NCBI RefSeq assembly: GCF_014841615.1
Contig: NZ_JACYUG010000001.1
Span: 1 to 64,000, forward strand
From: Sphingomonas sp. CFBP 8760
GTDB lineage: Bacteria > Pseudomonadota > Alphaproteobacteria > Sphingomonadales > Sphingomonadaceae
Reading direction: 5' to 3'
Length of the DNA: 64,000 bases
In this document: positions 10,396 to 19,494 of the stretch, piece by piece
How positions within the stretch are numbered: the first letter of the stretch is position 1
How the letters are laid out: each line of letters starts with the position of its first letter
Notes under the pieces: generated by a model
Told to the model about the DNA's origin: nothing
The model's input: only the letters and a program-made list of their open reading frames with translations
Database searches by the model: none
Translations under genes and position numbers: made by a program

Positions 10396-11229
10396 TCAGA
10401 AGCGCAGGGCGCGAAGCGTGCGGAAGCTGGTCGTGACGTCGGGCAGATAGGGCGCGGGCGCCTGATCGTTCTCGACATAAAAATGCCGCACGCCCGCGCT
10501 GCCCTTCAGCGCGAACAGCGCGCCGAAATCGATCGTCCCCTGCCCCACCGCGGTCATGCTGCGATCCGGGCGCATGTCCTTGACGTGATAGGCGTACAGG
10601 CGTGGCGACAGCCGGCCAATCAGCGCCGGCAAATCCTGGCCGGCATGGGCCGCCCAGTACAGGTCAAGTTCCAGCTTCACCAGCGCGGAATCGGTTTCCC
10701 GCAACAACCGGTCGTAGAGGCTGACCCCGCCGGGCCGGATCGTGAACTCGAAATCGTGGTTATGGTAGGCGAAGCCCAGTCCGGCCTTTTTCAGGTCGGC
10801 GGCGAACCGGTCGATGTTCGGCAGCGCCGCCGCCCAGCCCTGTTCGGTGCGATGCTCGTCGGTCATGTACGGCAGCACCACGGTGGCCGCGCCCAGCGTC
10901 TTCGCCATCGTCACCGACCGGTCGAACTGCCCGAGCAGCGCGTCATAGCCGATATGGACGGACGGGGCGGTCAACCCCAGCCGGTCCATCGTCCGGCGCA
11001 GCATCGCATGGTCCATGGCGTCATAGCCGCCACCACCGAACTCGACCTCGCGGTAACCGATACGCGCGATCTGCGCGAGCGTGCCCGCCGGGTCCTTCGC
11101 GAACAGGTCGCGCACGGTGTAGAGTTGCAGCCCGATCGCCTTCAGCTGCGCGGCGGATGCCGCCGGGGCCAGGGTCGACGCCGCGATCGCGCCGGTGCCG
11201 ACGAGCAGGTTTCTACGGCTGAGGATCAT
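10396..11229 (-). CDS. Tat-leader sugar phosphate isomerase/epimerase-like TIM-barrel protein
   Basis: This belongs to the xylose-isomerase-like TIM-barrel superfamily. The leader LSRRNLLVGTGAIAAS has a twin-arginine motif, so the protein is probably exported. Metal-ligand candidates are in YHNHDFEF, KLELDLYW, AYHVKDM and HFYVEND, the normal E-D-H-E pattern. Length 277. It overlaps the preceding gene by 4 bases and is followed by the GMC gene after 21 bases. In 3-keto-glycoside clusters such proteins act as isomerases, epimerases or C-O/C-C lyases on keto-sugars; the exact reaction here is not determinable from sequence. Confidence 0.8.
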   Translation of the reverse strand: MILSRRNLLVGTGAIAASTLAPAASAAQLKAIGLQLYTVRDLFAKDPAGTLAQIARIGYREVEFGGGGYDAMDHAMLRRTMDRLGLTAPSVHIGYDALLGQFDRSVTMAKTLGAATVVLPYMTDEHRTEQGWAAALPNIDRFAADLKKAGLGFAYHNHDFEFTIRPGGVSLYDRLLRETDSALVKLELDLYWAAHAGQDLPALIGRLSPRLYAYHVKDMRPDRSMTAVGQGTIDFGALFALKGSAGVRHFYVENDQAPAPYLPDVTTSFRTLRALRF

Positions 11230-11807
11230 GCGGAATACACCTTGTTGACCTGGGCATAGGGAAAGGCGCCGTTATATTCGCCCGGCACCGGCAGGTATTC
11301 GCGCTCTTGCGTCATGCCGATCTCCGACGTGTAATAGCCGGTGATGACGAGCTGCCGGAACGCCTCGAAGAAGTCGCCGCCGGACGGGATCCGGTCGTTC
11401 ATCGCCAGCGTCAGCAGCGCGTCCTGCTGCACGGGCGTCGCCTGCGCAGCGGGGATGCGATGATCGCGCTGGCTGCGCGCCTCGATCGCGTCCAGCCCGG
11501 CGATGATCGGTACCCGGTCCGCCGGCATCGCCCAGTCGGCGAGCAGTTTCTCGATATAGGCCGGCACCCCCGCCGCGATCGCACCGGGGGTATCGGTGGT
11601 CGGCAATACGCGTTCGCTGAGGGCGGTCATCAGCGCCCGCTGCCCCGGCGTGAACACGGCGATGCTGGGTGGGCCTTCACTGATGGCCGGGATGGCGGCC
11701 GGTACCCCGGCGGCCTGCACGACCCCGGCCGCGCGGGCGATCGGGGCGAACAGGGTCGTGCCGAACATGGCGACGACCCCGGCGAGGGCGGTTCTGCGAT
11801 CGATCAT
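11226..11807 (-). CDS. Gluconate 2-dehydrogenase subunit 3-like protein, small subunit of the GMC dehydrogenase
   Basis: This family is the exported small subunit that partners GMC or FAD large subunits and carries them through the Tat system. A twin-arginine-type leader is present (MIDRRTALAGVVAMFGTTL). The domain core is visible in LMTALSERVLPTTDTPGA, AGVPAYIEKLL and FRQLVITGYYTSEIGMT. Length 193. Its start codon overlaps the stop of the DUF1080 gene in an ATGA arrangement, and its stop overlaps the next start. With the GMC protein and cytochrome c it would form a three-part periplasmic dehydrogenase. Confidence 0.85.
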   Translation of the reverse strand: MIDRRTALAGVVAMFGTTLFAPIARAAGVVQAAGVPAAIPAISEGPPSIAVFTPGQRALMTALSERVLPTTDTPGAIAAGVPAYIEKLLADWAMPADRVPIIAGLDAIEARSQRDHRIPAAQATPVQQDALLTLAMNDRIPSGGDFFEAFRQLVITGYYTSEIGMTQEREYLPVPGEYNGAFPYAQVNKVYSA

Positions 11808-12628
11808 CGGCCCTGCTCCGTCAAATCCTGCGCGATCGCCGCCGCGGTCAGCGGCCGGACCCAGATGTTGCGGAACGCGACGGGGGAATCGTGATCCTGC
11901 AACTGGATCGGCGCGGCGTCGCCATGCGCCTTGTAGCCGGCGACCTGTCGCCAGATGGTGGTACCCAGCATAGCCTGATGGTTCTGCACCAGCACGCCGT
12001 TCAGCATCGCGGTGACATAGGCGGGGCGCAGCAGCGTGCCGTTCGCGGCGAAGCGGGGCCGCTCGAACACGATGTCGTAGGTCTGCCATTCGCCGGGCCG
12101 CCGCGCGGCGTTCACCAGCGGCGGTTTCCAGCCATAGACCGCGCCGACCGTGCCGTCGGCATAGGTGGGGTTGCGATAGCCGTCGAGGATCTGCACCTCG
12201 TAACGCTGCATGAACCAGATGCCGCTGTTGCCGCGATCCTGCGACGCCTTGGTCGGCGGACTGGGCGACCGGAATTCGAGATGAAGCTGGACGTCGCCGA
12301 AATCCTGCCGCGACACGAGATTGTTCTCGCCACCGCTCCGCGCGCGCGACGGGATCGTCAGCGCACCGTTCTCGACCGGCCACATCGTGCGTTCGGCGCG
12401 CCACGCATCGGTCGAGCGGCCATCGAACAGCACCACCGCATCGGCAGGCGCACCGCCCGGCACCGCCGCCGGGGCCACGACCACCGGGGCGGGCCGGTCG
12501 GCGTCATGGACGCGCCACTGCCCGCCGGGCAGCATCGGCGTATCCCGGAAACCCGGCTTCTCCTGCGCCGTGGCGGGCATGGTCGTTGCCAGCACCAGCG
12601 CCGGACCGGCCAGCGAACGGATCGTCAT
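11804..12628 (-). CDS. DUF1080 / 3-keto-disaccharide hydrolase-like secreted protein
   Basis: The DUF1080 family has a concanavalin-like jelly-roll fold and includes enzymes that hydrolyse 3-keto-glycosides. A Sec signal peptide (LAGPALVLATTMPATAQ) covers about residues 5-21. The domain runs from about VVLFDGRSTDAW to the C-terminus, with the family motif GNSGIWFMQRYEVQILDGY and the late PIQLQDHDSPVAFRNIWVR. Length 274. The ATG at 12628 is preceded by a strong AGGGGG ribosome-binding site; a second ATG 15 bases upstream lies inside that site. Placement between dehydrogenase subunit and TIM-barrel genes supports cleavage of oxidised glycosides. Specificity is unknown. Confidence 0.85.
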   Translation of the reverse strand: MTIRSLAGPALVLATTMPATAQEKPGFRDTPMLPGGQWRVHDADRPAPVVVAPAAVPGGAPADAVVLFDGRSTDAWRAERTMWPVENGALTIPSRARSGGENNLVSRQDFGDVQLHLEFRSPSPPTKASQDRGNSGIWFMQRYEVQILDGYRNPTYADGTVGAVYGWKPPLVNAARRPGEWQTYDIVFERPRFAANGTLLRPAYVTAMLNGVLVQNHQAMLGTTIWRQVAGYKAHGDAAPIQLQDHDSPVAFRNIWVRPLTAAAIAQDLTEQGR

Positions 12629-12639
12629 CGCTTTCCCCC

Positions 12640-13554
12640 TCATGCCGCATCGATCTCGCGATAGGCGGCGATCAGGCGGTCCTCGCCCGCCCGGCCCGGC
12701 ACCGAATTGCCGTGCTCCATGCCGATCACGCCGGCATAGCGTTTCGCGCGCAGCCATCTGACGATCGAGCGATAGTTGATCTCGCCCGTCGTCGGCTCCT
12801 TGCGGCCGGGATTGTCGCCGAACTGGATATAGCCGATCTCGTCCCAGCAGGTCGCCAGCGTCGGGATCAGGTTCCCGGACTGGATCTGCTCGTGATACAG
12901 ATCGGCCAGCACCTTCACCGCCGGGCTGTTCGCGCCGCGCGCGACCGCATAACCCTGCGCGACCGTCTGCATGTACACGCCGGGATGATTGGTCCGGGTG
13001 TTGAGCGGCTCCATCACCATCGCGATGCCGTGCGGCGCGACGATATCGCCGGCGCGGCGCATCACATCGATCACCCGCGCGGTCTGGATATCGACGGGCA
13101 CCTTCGGGTCCATGAAGCCGGTGACGACGGTCATCCGTGTCGCGTTCAGGCGTTTGGCGACACTGATCGAGGCACGGATGTCGGCCAGGAACCCCTCGCG
13201 CTCCGCCCCGTCTTCAGCGCCGAGCAACGGCCGCGACTTTGCCCATTGCGGCATGCTGGCGACGAACACGCCCATCGTCATGCCCCGATCCGACAGCGCC
13301 TTCGCCATCGCGGTCTGATCGGCGACGGAACGGGTGGCGGCCTCGTTATCCTCCCACGCGGTGAAGCCCTGATCGGCGGCATAGGCGATCTGTTCGATCC
13401 GCCCGCCCCGGCTGGCGAAGCTGCCCTCGTGCGGGGCATAGCCCAGCGAGAAGCGGGCCGCGTTGCCCCCACGACGCTGCGCGGCGATCCCGGCGGGCAG
13501 CAGCGATGCGGCGGCCCCCGCGGCGATCAGGGTGCGGCGGGACACGTCCGTCAC
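12640..13554 (-). CDS. Exported hydroxypyruvate-isomerase-like TIM-barrel protein
   Basis: This TIM-barrel protein belongs to the sugar phosphate isomerase/epimerase group. The leader DVSRRTLIAAGAAASLLPAG is twin-arginine type. Core motifs include VVTGFMDP, MVMEPLNTRTN, KVLADLYHEQI, YIQFGDNPGRKEP and GMEHGN, matching the hydroxypyruvate isomerase/Hyi branch. Its GTG start at 13554 overlaps the cytochrome c stop (GTGA); a second in-frame GTG at 13545 is possible. Length 304. It may process the 3-keto-hexose or keto-aglycone made in the periplasm, but the reaction cannot be told from sequence. Confidence 0.8.
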   Translation of the reverse strand: MTDVSRRTLIAAGAAASLLPAGIAAQRRGGNAARFSLGYAPHEGSFASRGGRIEQIAYAADQGFTAWEDNEAATRSVADQTAMAKALSDRGMTMGVFVASMPQWAKSRPLLGAEDGAEREGFLADIRASISVAKRLNATRMTVVTGFMDPKVPVDIQTARVIDVMRRAGDIVAPHGIAMVMEPLNTRTNHPGVYMQTVAQGYAVARGANSPAVKVLADLYHEQIQSGNLIPTLATCWDEIGYIQFGDNPGRKEPTTGEINYRSIVRWLRAKRYAGVIGMEHGNSVPGRAGEDRLIAAYREIDAA

Positions 13555-13937
13555 TTCGCGCCTTCCGCACGCAGATAGGCGATGATCGCGGCCCGTCTGG
13601 CCGGATCGGGCGTCGCGATCGGCATCCGCGTGCCGGGCACCTTCTTCGACGGCGCGGCGAGATATTCGTCGAGCGTCCTGTCGGTCCAGCGCAGCTTCGC
13701 CGCCTTCATCGCCGCCGAATATTGAAAGCCGGGTACCGCCGCCGCGTCGCGCCCGACGACGCCGTACAGGTTCGGCCCGATGCCGTTGCGCCCGCCCTTC
13801 TGGACGGTGTGGCACGCGCGACAGGCGGCGAAGGCGGGCGGCGCGTTCGCCGGCGCCTGGGCGGTGGTTGGGGCGGAGGCGATCACCGATGCCCCCGCCG
13901 CGACGACACCCACACCCATGACCATCAGCAGCTTCAT
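13551..13937 (-). CDS. Class I c-type cytochrome
   Basis: This is a small periplasmic electron carrier with one haem. A signal peptide ends near TTAQA (about residue 28). The haem motif is CRACH (C39, C42, H43), and the axial Met is M105 in TRMPIA, in a GIGPNLYGVVGR context typical of mitochondrial-like cytochrome c. Length 128. The ATG at 13937 overlaps the stop of the Gfo/Idh gene by 4 bases. Within this operon it is the likely electron acceptor for the GMC/small-subunit dehydrogenase. Confidence 0.92.
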   Translation of the reverse strand: MKLLMVMGVGVVAAGASVIASAPTTAQAPANAPPAFAACRACHTVQKGGRNGIGPNLYGVVGRDAAAVPGFQYSAAMKAAKLRWTDRTLDEYLAAPSKKVPGTRMPIATPDPARRAAIIAYLRAEGAK

Positions 13938-15076
13938 TCCGTCTCTCCTGGATCGATCGGTGTCCATTTCCGGTCGGCATGGGCGTTGGCGATCACCGCC
14001 TCGATGAACCGCATCGTCCGCAACCCGTCGACCACGCCGGGGAAGCGGCGATCGCCATCGCCCCGGATCGCCGCGGCGAAGGCCCGGTACAGGTTCGCGA
14101 ACGCCTCGATATAGCCTTCGGGATGGCCCGCCGGGGTCCGCGTCAGCGCGGCGATCCCGTCATGCAGGCCGGGCCCGCCGGTCCGCACCACCTCGGCCGG
14201 CCGATCCAGCCAGCGCAGCGTCAGCGTATTCGGCTCCATCTGCGCCCAGTCCAGCCCGCCGCGCTCGCCATGGATGCGCAGGCGCAGCCCGTTCTCTTCC
14301 CCCGCCGCGACCTGGCTGGCCTTCAGTACACCCCGCGCGCCGCCCACGAACCGCAGCAACGCGCTGACATCGTCGTCCAGCCGCCGCCCGTGCACGTGCG
14401 TCGCGATGTCCGCCGATACCGATTCCACCGACAGGCCGGACACATGCTCGGCGAGGTGAAATGCATGGGTGCCGATATCACCCAGACATCCGCCCATGCC
14501 CGCCCGCGCGGGATCGGTGCGCCATGCCGCCTGCCGGTTGCCGTCGTTATCGATCGGCAGGCTTAGCCAGCCTTGCAGATATTCGACCTGCACCAGCCGG
14601 ATCGCACCGAAATCGCCGCGCGCGACGCGCAGCCGCGCCTCCTCGATCAGCGGATAGCCGCTATAGGTGAAGGCGAGCGCGAACCGGCTGCCGCTGGCTT
14701 CGGCCGCCGCGGCGATCGCCTTGGCTTCGGCGACGTTCATCGCCATCGGCTTTTCGCACAGCACCGCGAACCCCGCCTCCAGCGCGGCGATCGCCATCGG
14801 TGCGTGGAGGTGATTGGGCGTGACCACCGCGAGCGCGTCGATCCGCTCGTCCGCCGGCAACGCCCGCTCCCCGGCGATCATCGCGTCGAGCGACGGATAG
14901 ACGCGCTGCGGGTCCAGCCCGATCTGCGCCCCGGTGTGGGTGTTGCGCCCGGCATCGGGGCTGAACGCGCCCGCGACCAGTTGCCAGTCGCCATCGAGCG
15001 CGGCGGCCATGCGGTGGACCGCGCCGATAAAGGCCCCCTCCCCACCGCCGACCATGCCCAGCCGCAGCCGCGTCAT
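13934..15076 (-). CDS. Gfo/Idh/MocA-family NAD(P)-dependent oxidoreductase
   Basis: This is a cytosolic sugar dehydrogenase. The Rossmann motif [12 protein letters not shown] is at residues 7-18, the family signature CEKPMAMN is near residue 108, and the catalytic His is likely in [12 protein letters not shown]. Length 380. It lacks a leader, unlike its periplasmic partners, so it should act after import, for example reducing a 3-keto-sugar back to the parent sugar, as ThuB-type proteins do. It is locked into the operon by 4-base overlaps at both ends. Confidence 0.85.
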   Translation of the reverse strand: MTRLRLGMVGGGEGAFIGAVHRMAAALDGDWQLVAGAFSPDAGRNTHTGAQIGLDPQRVYPSLDAMIAGERALPADERIDALAVVTPNHLHAPMAIAALEAGFAVLCEKPMAMNVAEAKAIAAAAEASGSRFALAFTYSGYPLIEEARLRVARGDFGAIRLVQVEYLQGWLSLPIDNDGNRQAAWRTDPARAGMGGCLGDIGTHAFHLAEHVSGLSVESVSADIATHVHGRRLDDDVSALLRFVGGARGVLKASQVAAGEENGLRLRIHGERGGLDWAQMEPNTLTLRWLDRPAEVVRTGGPGLHDGIAALTRTPAGHPEGYIEAFANLYRAFAAAIRGDGDRRFPGVVDGLRTMRFIEAVIANAHADRKWTPIDPGETE

Positions 15077-16137
15077 GCGCCCTCCCCCGACAGGCCGAGG
15101 ATCGAGCGGATCGATGCCCGGTCGATGCCGCTCGCCGCGAAATCGTCGAACGACCGTTCGGTCAGCCGGATGATGTGATCGCGGATGAAGGGCGCGCCCT
15201 CCCGCGCGCCGTCCTCGGCCCGCTTCAGCGCGCACTCCCATTCCAGCACCGCCCAACCGGCATAGCCATATTGCGCCATGCGACTGAAGACGCCGGAGAA
15301 GTCGACCTGCCCGTCGCCCAGCGACCGGAACCGCCCGGCGCGATCGACCCAGTTCTCGTACCCGCCATAGACGCCCGACCGCCCAGTCGGATTGAACTCG
15401 GCGTCCTTGACGTGAAAACACGATATCCGGTCGTGATAGCGGTCGATGAAATCAAGATAATCGAGCTGTTGCAGCACGAAATGCGACGGATCGAACAGCA
15501 GGCGTGCCCGTGGATGATGGTCTACCGCCGCCAGGAAACGTTCCCATGACGCCCCGTCATGTACGTCCTCGCCCGGATGGACCTCGAACGCGCAATCGAT
15601 GCCCGCCGCCTCGAACGCGTCGAGGATCGGTGTCCAGCGGCGGGCGAGTTCGGCGAACGCCTCCTCGATCAGGCCGGCGGGGCGCTGCGGCCAGGGATAG
15701 ACATAGGGCCAGGCCAGCGCGCCCGGGAAGGTCGCATGGGCGGACAGGCCCAGATTGGCGCTGGCCCGGGCGGCGAGCTTCACCTGATCGACCGCCCATC
15801 GCTGCCGCTCCGCCGGTTTGCCGCGCAGTTCGGGCGGCGCGAACCCGTCGAACAGCGCGTCATAGGCCGGGTGGACCGCGACCAGCTGCCCCTGCAGATG
15901 CGTCGACAGTTCGGTGATCTCGATCCCGTGCCGGGCCAGCGTACCGCGCAGATCGTCGCAATAGTCGCGACTTTCGGCCGCCAGCGTCAGGTCGATCAGT
16001 TGCGGACTGCACGGAATCTGGACCCCGACATAGCCCAGCCTCGCCGCCCATTCGGCCAGCCCGCCCAGCGTATCGAACGGCGGCTCCGCGCCCAGAAACT
16101 GCGCCAGGAAGATCGCCGGCCCCTTCATCGCCGTCAT
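15073..16137 (-). CDS. Cytosolic sugar phosphate isomerase/epimerase-like TIM-barrel protein
   Basis: This is a xylose-isomerase-like TIM barrel with no leader. Metal-binding positions are visible in CAFEVHPGED, LLFDPSHFV, CFHVKDAEF and VLEWECAL, in the order E, D/H, H, E. Length 354. The ATG at 16137 is followed by another at 16128. It overlaps both neighbours by 4 bases. Together with the Gfo/Idh protein it forms the cytosolic half of the island; substrate is inferred only as a keto- or aldo-sugar. Confidence 0.82.
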   Translation of the reverse strand: MTAMKGPAIFLAQFLGAEPPFDTLGGLAEWAARLGYVGVQIPCSPQLIDLTLAAESRDYCDDLRGTLARHGIEITELSTHLQGQLVAVHPAYDALFDGFAPPELRGKPAERQRWAVDQVKLAARASANLGLSAHATFPGALAWPYVYPWPQRPAGLIEEAFAELARRWTPILDAFEAAGIDCAFEVHPGEDVHDGASWERFLAAVDHHPRARLLFDPSHFVLQQLDYLDFIDRYHDRISCFHVKDAEFNPTGRSGVYGGYENWVDRAGRFRSLGDGQVDFSGVFSRMAQYGYAGWAVLEWECALKRAEDGAREGAPFIRDHIIRLTERSFDDFAASGIDRASIRSILGLSGEGA

Positions 16138-17387
16138 GCCGCGACCTCCCGTCCCGTATCGTCGCGAAAGGTGAACTGGAACAGCAGCGCGATCACCGCC
16201 GCGGCGATTGCGGGATACCACCACATCTGCTGCCAGTCGGCGATGGTGGGCGCGGCCGGCAATTGCGCATAGAGCATCGCGCCGATCTGCGACCCCAGCA
16301 ACATGCCGACGCCATAGGTGAACAGCGTCAGCATCCCCTGCGCCTGCGCGTTGACGCCTTTCGGGGTGGCGACGGTGCCGGTGTAGATCGCCCCGGCCAC
16401 GAAGAAGAAATCGTAGCAGACGCCGTGCAGCGCCACGCCCAGATAGACCGCCCATAACGACGAGCCGCCGTCACCGATCGCGAACAGCGCATAACGGAGC
16501 GCCCAGGCGATCATCCCGACCAGCAGCAGCGGCTTCACCCCGAACCGGCGGTACAGCCACGGCATCGAGAACATGAAGACCAGTTCGGACATCTGCCCGA
16601 TCGCCAGCGTACCGCCGACATTGGCGATCCCCGTCGCGCCGACATAGGGCGAGGCATAGGCGTAATACATCGCGAGCGGGATCGAGATCAGCGTCGCGCA
16701 GGTCATGAAGATCAGGAACGACCGCTGCCGCAGCAATCCGAACGCCTCGACGCAAAAGACCTGCCGGATCACGCTTTCTTGCCGCGGCGCATCGGAGGCG
16801 ACATGGGGCAGCGTGAAGCTGTAGAATCCCAGCGCGACCGAGACGACCGCCGCGACGCGGAATATCTGCGGGCTGGCGGACAGGCCGGCCCAGCCGACGA
16901 TCAGGCCGGCGGTGATCCAGCCGAGCGTGCCGAACGCGCGGACGAACGGGAAATTGTCGGTCCGGTCGCCAAAGCTCTTGAGCGCGATCGTGTTGGCCAG
17001 CCCGACCGTCGGCATATAGAGGATCATGTAGCCGAGCAGCAGCCAGACGAAGGTGGCGCCCGCCGCCGGGGTCACGAACGACGGCAGCGCGAACAGGATC
17101 GCGCCGCCGACCAGATGCAGGATCACCATCAACATCCGCGGGCTGACATAACGTGCCGCCGCCATGCCGAGCAGGAACGATCCGACGATCGACGCGATCG
17201 GGCCGACCGAGAACGCGTTGCCGATCAGATTACCGATCCCGACCGTCTGCATGACCAGACCGAGGGTGACGTTCCACGCCCCCCACACGAAGAACTGCAT
17301 GAACATCAGCGCGCTGAGTCGCCCGGTCAGCATGCCGCCCGCCGGGTTTACGCCTGTCGCGTGGGATGCATCATATGCAACCGCCAT
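16134..17387 (-). CDS. Nucleoside:H+ symporter (NHS)-type MFS sugar transporter
   Basis: This inner-membrane permease has about 12 hydrophobic segments (for example FMQFFVWGAWNVTLGLVMQ near the start and AIAAAVIALLFQF at the end) and the NupG-like motif LSALMFMQFFVWGAWNVTLG. It is the first gene of the nine-gene operon and likely imports the keto-sugar or sugar product. The ATG at 17387 is preferred because GGAGAGG lies six bases before it; a GTG at 17393 sits inside that site. Length 417. It is divergent from the LacI gene. Confidence 0.85.
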   Translation of the reverse strand: MAVAYDASHATGVNPAGGMLTGRLSALMFMQFFVWGAWNVTLGLVMQTVGIGNLIGNAFSVGPIASIVGSFLLGMAAARYVSPRMLMVILHLVGGAILFALPSFVTPAAGATFVWLLLGYMILYMPTVGLANTIALKSFGDRTDNFPFVRAFGTLGWITAGLIVGWAGLSASPQIFRVAAVVSVALGFYSFTLPHVASDAPRQESVIRQVFCVEAFGLLRQRSFLIFMTCATLISIPLAMYYAYASPYVGATGIANVGGTLAIGQMSELVFMFSMPWLYRRFGVKPLLLVGMIAWALRYALFAIGDGGSSLWAVYLGVALHGVCYDFFFVAGAIYTGTVATPKGVNAQAQGMLTLFTYGVGMLLGSQIGAMLYAQLPAAPTIADWQQMWWYPAIAAAVIALLFQFTFRDDTGREVAA

Positions 17388-17449
17388 TCGCACCTCTCCG
17401 ATCGCAGTTGTCCTGCTTGTCGAGCATCAGGCTACGAGGCCGCGAAACC

Positions 17450-17467
17450 GATGTAAAGGATTACATC
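17450..17467. promoter_or_regulatory. Candidate LacI operator palindrome
   Basis: GATGTAA (17450-17456), AGGA, TTACATC (17461-17467) is a perfect 7-bp inverted repeat with a 4-bp spacer. It lies in the 125-bp divergent region between the transporter operon and the LacI gene, where a LacI-family repressor would bind. It lacks the central CG common in LacI operators. Binding is an inference from position and symmetry. Confidence 0.6.
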
Positions 17468-17512
17468 ACCGGTATATCGACATGGTCGATCACGGGTTAC
17501 AGGGGCCGGGAT

Positions 17513-18517
17513 ATGCCGACGATCATCGAAGTGGCCGCATTGGCGGGCGTCTCCACCGCCACGGTGTCGCGCGTGCTCAGCCGGCCCGAACAGGTGTCGG
17601 AGGACACGCGCCGGCACGTGCTCGCCGTGGTCCGCGCGTCCGGCTATGCGCCCAATGTCGCGGCGCGGAGCCTGCGCACCTTGCGCGCGGCGAAGATCCT
17701 GCTGACCGTGCCGGATATCTCCAACACCTTTTTCGCCAGCGTGATCCGCGGGGCGGAGGAAGCGGCCCGGGACGCGGGCTATTCGGTCGTGGTCGGCGAT
17801 ACGCGCCACGATCCCGAGGTGGAGGATCAATATGCCGACATGCTGTCGCGCCGCGAAGTCGACGGGCTGATCTTCCTCGGCCACCGGCTGCCCGCCAGTC
17901 TGGCGGCGCTGCTGGTGCGGAAAGGCGCGGCCGCCCCGATCGTCAACGGCTGCGAATACAGCCCCGATCTGGGCGTACCCAGCGTCCATATCGACAATGC
18001 GGCCGCCGGCGCGGAGGCGATCGAACACCTGATCGACCTCGGCCACCGGACGATCGGCGTCATCACCGGCCCCGAAGTCAGCCCGATCAGCCGCGATCGC
18101 CTGGCCGGCGCGGTGGCCGCCGCCGAACGTCACGGCCTGCGCGATGCCCTGCATATCGGGATCGGCGACTATGCCGCCAGATCGGCCTTTGAACAAACCC
18201 GTCGGTTGCTGGCGCAGGGCGTGACCGCGATCTTCTGCTTCAGTGACGAGATGGCGATGGGCGCACTGGGCGCGATCGGCGAATCCGGTCTGGCCTGTCC
18301 GGCGGACATATCGGTCGTCGGGTTCGACGATCTGCCCCTCGCCCGGTATTTCCACCCGCCGCTCACCACGATCGCGCAGCCCAAGGGGATGATCGGCCGC
18401 CGCGCGGTCGACCTGCTGGTCGATATCCTGCGCGGGGTCGACAGCCCCTGCCAGCAGGTGACGTTGCGTCACGAGCTGGTGATACGCCATAGTACCGCAA
18501 CGCCGGCACCGACATGA
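17513..18517 (+). CDS. LacI-family transcriptional regulator
   Basis: The N-terminal HTH IIEVAALAGVSTATVSRVLS covers residues 4-23, followed by a hinge helix (YAPNVAARSLRT) and a periplasmic-binding-protein-like sugar domain (ILLTVPDISNTFFASVIRGAE to ISVVGFDDLPLARYFHPPLTTIAQP). Length 334. It probably represses the divergent 3-keto-sugar operon and its own operon until a sugar ligand binds. The second DUF1080 gene starts within its stop codon, so the two are co-transcribed. Confidence 0.93.
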   Translation: MPTIIEVAALAGVSTATVSRVLSRPEQVSEDTRRHVLAVVRASGYAPNVAARSLRTLRAAKILLTVPDISNTFFASVIRGAEEAARDAGYSVVVGDTRHDPEVEDQYADMLSRREVDGLIFLGHRLPASLAALLVRKGAAAPIVNGCEYSPDLGVPSVHIDNAAAGAEAIEHLIDLGHRTIGVITGPEVSPISRDRLAGAVAAAERHGLRDALHIGIGDYAARSAFEQTRRLLAQGVTAIFCFSDEMAMGALGAIGESGLACPADISVVGFDDLPLARYFHPPLTTIAQPKGMIGRRAVDLLVDILRGVDSPCQQVTLRHELVIRHSTATPAPT

Positions 18518-19494
18518 ACCGGCAGGACGAGAGGATGCCGATGCGCAGGAACCGATTGTTATCGCTCGTTTCGCTTGCCGCGCTGGTGCCGGTCGCGGTG
18601 CCGGCGCAAGGCGCGCCCGGGCAGGCGCAGACGACCGGCGGCGAACCGGCGGCGACACCCCAGCGACTGGTGCTGACCGATCTGCCGCGCGCCACGGGAA
18701 CGCGGGTGACGCTGTTCGACGGGCGCACCCTGAACGACTGGCGGGGCTGGCTGGGTTATGCCGATCCCGCGCTGACCTATCGCGCCGATCCCGGTGCCCG
18801 GCCGATCGGCGCGGTGCGGGGCGGCAGCGACGGTGCCGGTTTCGCGGTCCGCCGGATCGATGGCGCCCCCGCCATCTGGATCAGGGGACGAACCTGGGGT
18901 AGCCTGGTCCACCGCGCGGACCTGCGCGATTATCATCTGCGACTGCAATATCGCTGGGGGGACAGGACGTGGGCGCCCCGGATCGGGCAACCGCCCAACA
19001 ACGGCCTGCTCTATCATACGCATGGATCACCCGGCGAGGTGTTCGGCACATGGCGCCCGTCGATGGAATTCGAGATCATGCAGGGTTCGACCGGCATGGC
19101 GGTGGTGGTCGGCGGCAAGGTGCGCGGGCGGACCAGCGTCACGACCGATCCGTCGCTGATCGCGCCGCACCTGCGGTTCCGGGTCGGTGGCCGGCGGATC
19201 GACATGGTCAACAACACCCCGACCTGGAACGTCGAGGCCGCGACCGACGCCGAACGCCCGGCGGGGCAGTGGAACACGCTCGACCTCTATGTGCTGGGGG
19301 ATCGCGCCATCCATGTCGTCAACGGCGTGCCGGTCGCCGAGATCACCGACATCGCGACGATCGCCCCCGACGGTAGCCGACGCCCGCTGACGCACGGGCA
19401 TATCCAGTTGCAATCGGAAGGGGCGGAAACCTGGTTCCGCGCGATCACCATCGAGCCGATCGACGCCCTGCCCCGGATCGTCGTGCGACAATGA
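18514..19494 (+). CDS. Second DUF1080 / 3-keto-disaccharide hydrolase-like secreted protein
   Basis: This is a second jelly-roll DUF1080 protein, longer (326 residues) than the one at 11.8-12.6 kb and not closely similar to it by eye. A signal peptide follows MRRNRLL (SLVSLAALVPVAVPAQG). The domain begins at VTLFDGRTLNDWRGW and contains PNNGLLYHTHG, PSMEFEIMQG and HIQLQSEGAETWFRAITIEP, as in the family. The ATG at 18514 overlaps the lacI stop (ATGA); the ATG at 18541 has a better ribosome site (GAGAGG six bases before) and gives a shorter leader, so the start is uncertain. It likely hydrolyses a different oxidised glycoside than its relative. Confidence 0.82.
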   Translation: MNRQDERMPMRRNRLLSLVSLAALVPVAVPAQGAPGQAQTTGGEPAATPQRLVLTDLPRATGTRVTLFDGRTLNDWRGWLGYADPALTYRADPGARPIGAVRGGSDGAGFAVRRIDGAPAIWIRGRTWGSLVHRADLRDYHLRLQYRWGDRTWAPRIGQPPNNGLLYHTHGSPGEVFGTWRPSMEFEIMQGSTGMAVVVGGKVRGRTSVTTDPSLIAPHLRFRVGGRRIDMVNNTPTWNVEAATDAERPAGQWNTLDLYVLGDRAIHVVNGVPVAEITDIATIAPDGSRRPLTHGHIQLQSEGAETWFRAITIEPIDALPRIVVRQ

